A DNA stretch of 7,233 nucleotides. Origin: an uncultured Granulicatella sp. GTDB lineage: Bacteria; Bacillota; Bacilli; Lactobacillales; Aerococcaceae. Numbering within the stretch: position 1 is the first letter of the stretch; each line of letters opens with the position of its first letter. Location of the stretch: NCBI GenBank assembly GCA_938017885.1, contig CALIJD010000059.1, forward strand, positions 1-7,233. The letters run 5' to 3'. The notes under the pieces are model-generated. The model searched no databases and was not told the DNA's origin. It saw only the letters and a list, made by a program, of their open reading frames with translations. Positions 5,975 through 7,233 of the stretch are shown piece after piece. Both the position numbers and the translations under genes were made by a program.

Positions 5975-7233
5975 TTAGAATCCGCCACCGCCGGATCCAC
6001 CACCACTACCACCGCTAGAGCCTCCAGAGAATCCTCCGCCGAACCCGCCAGAGTTGCTACCTCCATTGACATAAGAGCTAGAACTATTGTATGAGCTTGA
6101 GAAGGCACTATTAAAGTCCGCAATAGGATAATAAATCGTTCCGGTTTGACTTGAATAGAACACACTGTCTGGTAGTTGGTCTGGTATTAATTTCTTCAAC
6201 ACTTTAATCACATGTTCCGCTACGCCTAAAGAAATGGCATAAACTAAGAAGTGATCCCACAGTTGAATACTTGGTAAATCTTCAATTCTCTTCATTGGAG
6301 AGAGATCTTTCAGCATTTGTTTAAAGGCTTGCCATTGACGGTAACGGTACTCACCTTCCAGCGTACGTCTCTTCGCTGCTGCTCCTCCTCCGATTAATGT
6401 TAGAGGAATTAGAATAAGAGCAAAGAAAAACGTAAGGGCAACCAATACTGGGTTCTTACTTAAAAGGCTTAACCCGAAAGTGGCTGCTACAAGCAGGAAT
6501 ACAAAACAACCTGCAAAATAGTTTCTCGCCTCTGGTTCTCCTTTTGTAAAACGATCGACACGATGTTTTTCTGCAGCCGTATCGACCGCATTCAACCAAC
6601 TAGTGGCTGCATTATAATACGCTTTTGGATGATCTTCAGCGTATTCCTTAATATCCTTTAGGTAGATGGTATCATCTCCACCACCCACGTCTTCAAAGAG
6701 CAATTTCACTGCCAATTTCTCGTGACGAAGAAGTTTCGATACATCTCCAACGAGTTTAATTTCATGGGGTTGTGTTTCCGACAAGGTTAAAATCTTCTTG
6801 CGGACTAAATCCATAACCGTTGCACTTAAATCTTTCATTGTACTCTTGCCATAAATCGCTTTGTTCATAATAGCCGGAGTAATATCTTCAGGAATTTCAA
6901 AAAGATGATCTGGAACGTGAGGAACTTTTTGCAGTCTCTTACGGTTGGCAAAGAAGCCTTTAACCCATGCAAAGATCAAGTTAACAAATAGCAGTATCCA
7001 CCCGATGTACACACCGATAGACCCTAGCGTCTTCATGCCTTCTTCTTGTTGCAACAATTTTTCTTCTTGCGCCACAATCTCATCAAAGGCTTTTCGGTTC
7101 ACTACATTGGTATTTCCTGGAGTCAATGTTTGTGGGAAAATCACATGAACTTCAACGAAATCTCCACTGCTGTTAGAAGGAGCTGTGAAGATCACGGACT
7201 TGTAATCATCGGCAATTGTTACATTCCCGTTTT
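5975..7233 (-). CDS. DUF2207 membrane protein, N-terminus cut by window
   Basis: The reading frame runs off the right edge, so only 418 C-terminal residues are visible and the start is outside. The order of parts matches DUF2207 proteins. First comes the end of an extracytoplasmic domain (GDFVEVHVIFPQTLTPG, about 23-39), then a membrane segment (about 71-93). A soluble stretch follows with PEDITPAIMNKAIYG and a winged-helix-like STMKDLSATVMDLVRKKIL (about 114-148). Then two close membrane segments (about 238-256 and 261-281), a second soluble stretch (YRQWQAFKQMLKDLSP, LWDHFLVYAISLG), and a Gly/Ser-rich tail from about 390 to the end. The missing part should hold a signal peptide and most of the extracellular domain. 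The family's function is unknown. It is the first visible gene of a probable operon with the methyltransferase and gltX. Confidence 0.88.
   Translation of the reverse strand, partial: NGNVTIADDYKSVIFTAPSNSSGDFVEVHVIFPQTLTPGNTNVVNRKAFDEIVAQEEKLLQQEEGMKTLGSIGVYIGWILLFVNLIFAWVKGFFANRKRLQKVPHVPDHLFEIPEDITPAIMNKAIYGKSTMKDLSATVMDLVRKKILTLSETQPHEIKLVGDVSKLLRHEKLAVKLLFEDVGGGDDTIYLKDIKEYAEDHPKAYYNAATSWLNAVDTAAEKHRVDRFTKGEPEARNYFAGCFVFLLVAATFGLSLLSKNPVLVALTFFFALILIPLTLIGGGAAAKRRTLEGEYRYRQWQAFKQMLKDLSPMKRIEDLPSIQLWDHFLVYAISLGVAEHVIKVLKKLIPDQLPDSVFYSSQTGTIYYPIADFNSAFSSSYNSSSSYVNGGSNSGGFGGGFSGGSSGGSGGGSGGGGF

Noticed and set aside
5962..6165. N-terminal extension of the methyltransferase frame (68 extra codons)
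   Set aside because: It overlaps the DUF2207 gene in another frame and reads its Gly/Ser repeat as an Ala/Val-rich string. A good SD-ATG pair exists at 5972-5959, giving the normal family length.

Overview
The window looks like chromosomal DNA of a low-GC Gram-positive bacterium. The coding regions are AT-rich, the ribosome-binding sites are strong AAGGAGG/AAAGGAAG types, and the terminators are compact hairpins followed by T-runs. The order citH-citO-citG, together with the style of the glutamyl-tRNA synthetase, suggests Lactobacillales (Enterococcaceae or Carnobacteriaceae). The genus cannot be settled from the sequence alone.

Left part, plus strand (1-3291): a citrate-use segment. A 246-base leader carries three copies of the core CGATAT and a two-tier hairpin. 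It is followed by a CitMHS-family metal-citrate transporter (citH, 247-1632), an intrinsic terminator, and a GntR/FCD-type regulator (citO-like, 1756-2451). The regulator overlaps by 8 bases with citG (2444-3274), which makes the precursor of the citrate lyase prosthetic group. The transporter imports citrate, the regulator presumably senses it, and CitG helps mature citrate lyase. The lyase genes themselves are not in the window; by analogy with the Enterococcus faecalis cit locus they may lie divergently, just left of position 1.

Middle (3292-3714): a 423-base gap between converging genes. It holds a C-rich stretch with a 10-base direct repeat, a long imperfect inverted repeat (core 3448-3637, possibly 3414-3656) around a GC-rich hairpin, and the terminator of the minus-strand operon. 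The inverted repeat is the least explained structure here.

Right part, minus strand (3715-7233): a probable operon read from right to left. It contains a DUF2207 membrane protein (N-terminus beyond the window), an O-methyltransferase of the YrrM/TrmR type starting 13 bases after it, and gltX 69 bases further on, closed by a terminator. I see no convincing novel multi-gene system. The strongest candidates for new biology are the inverted-repeat element and the cis-regulatory architecture of the citH leader.
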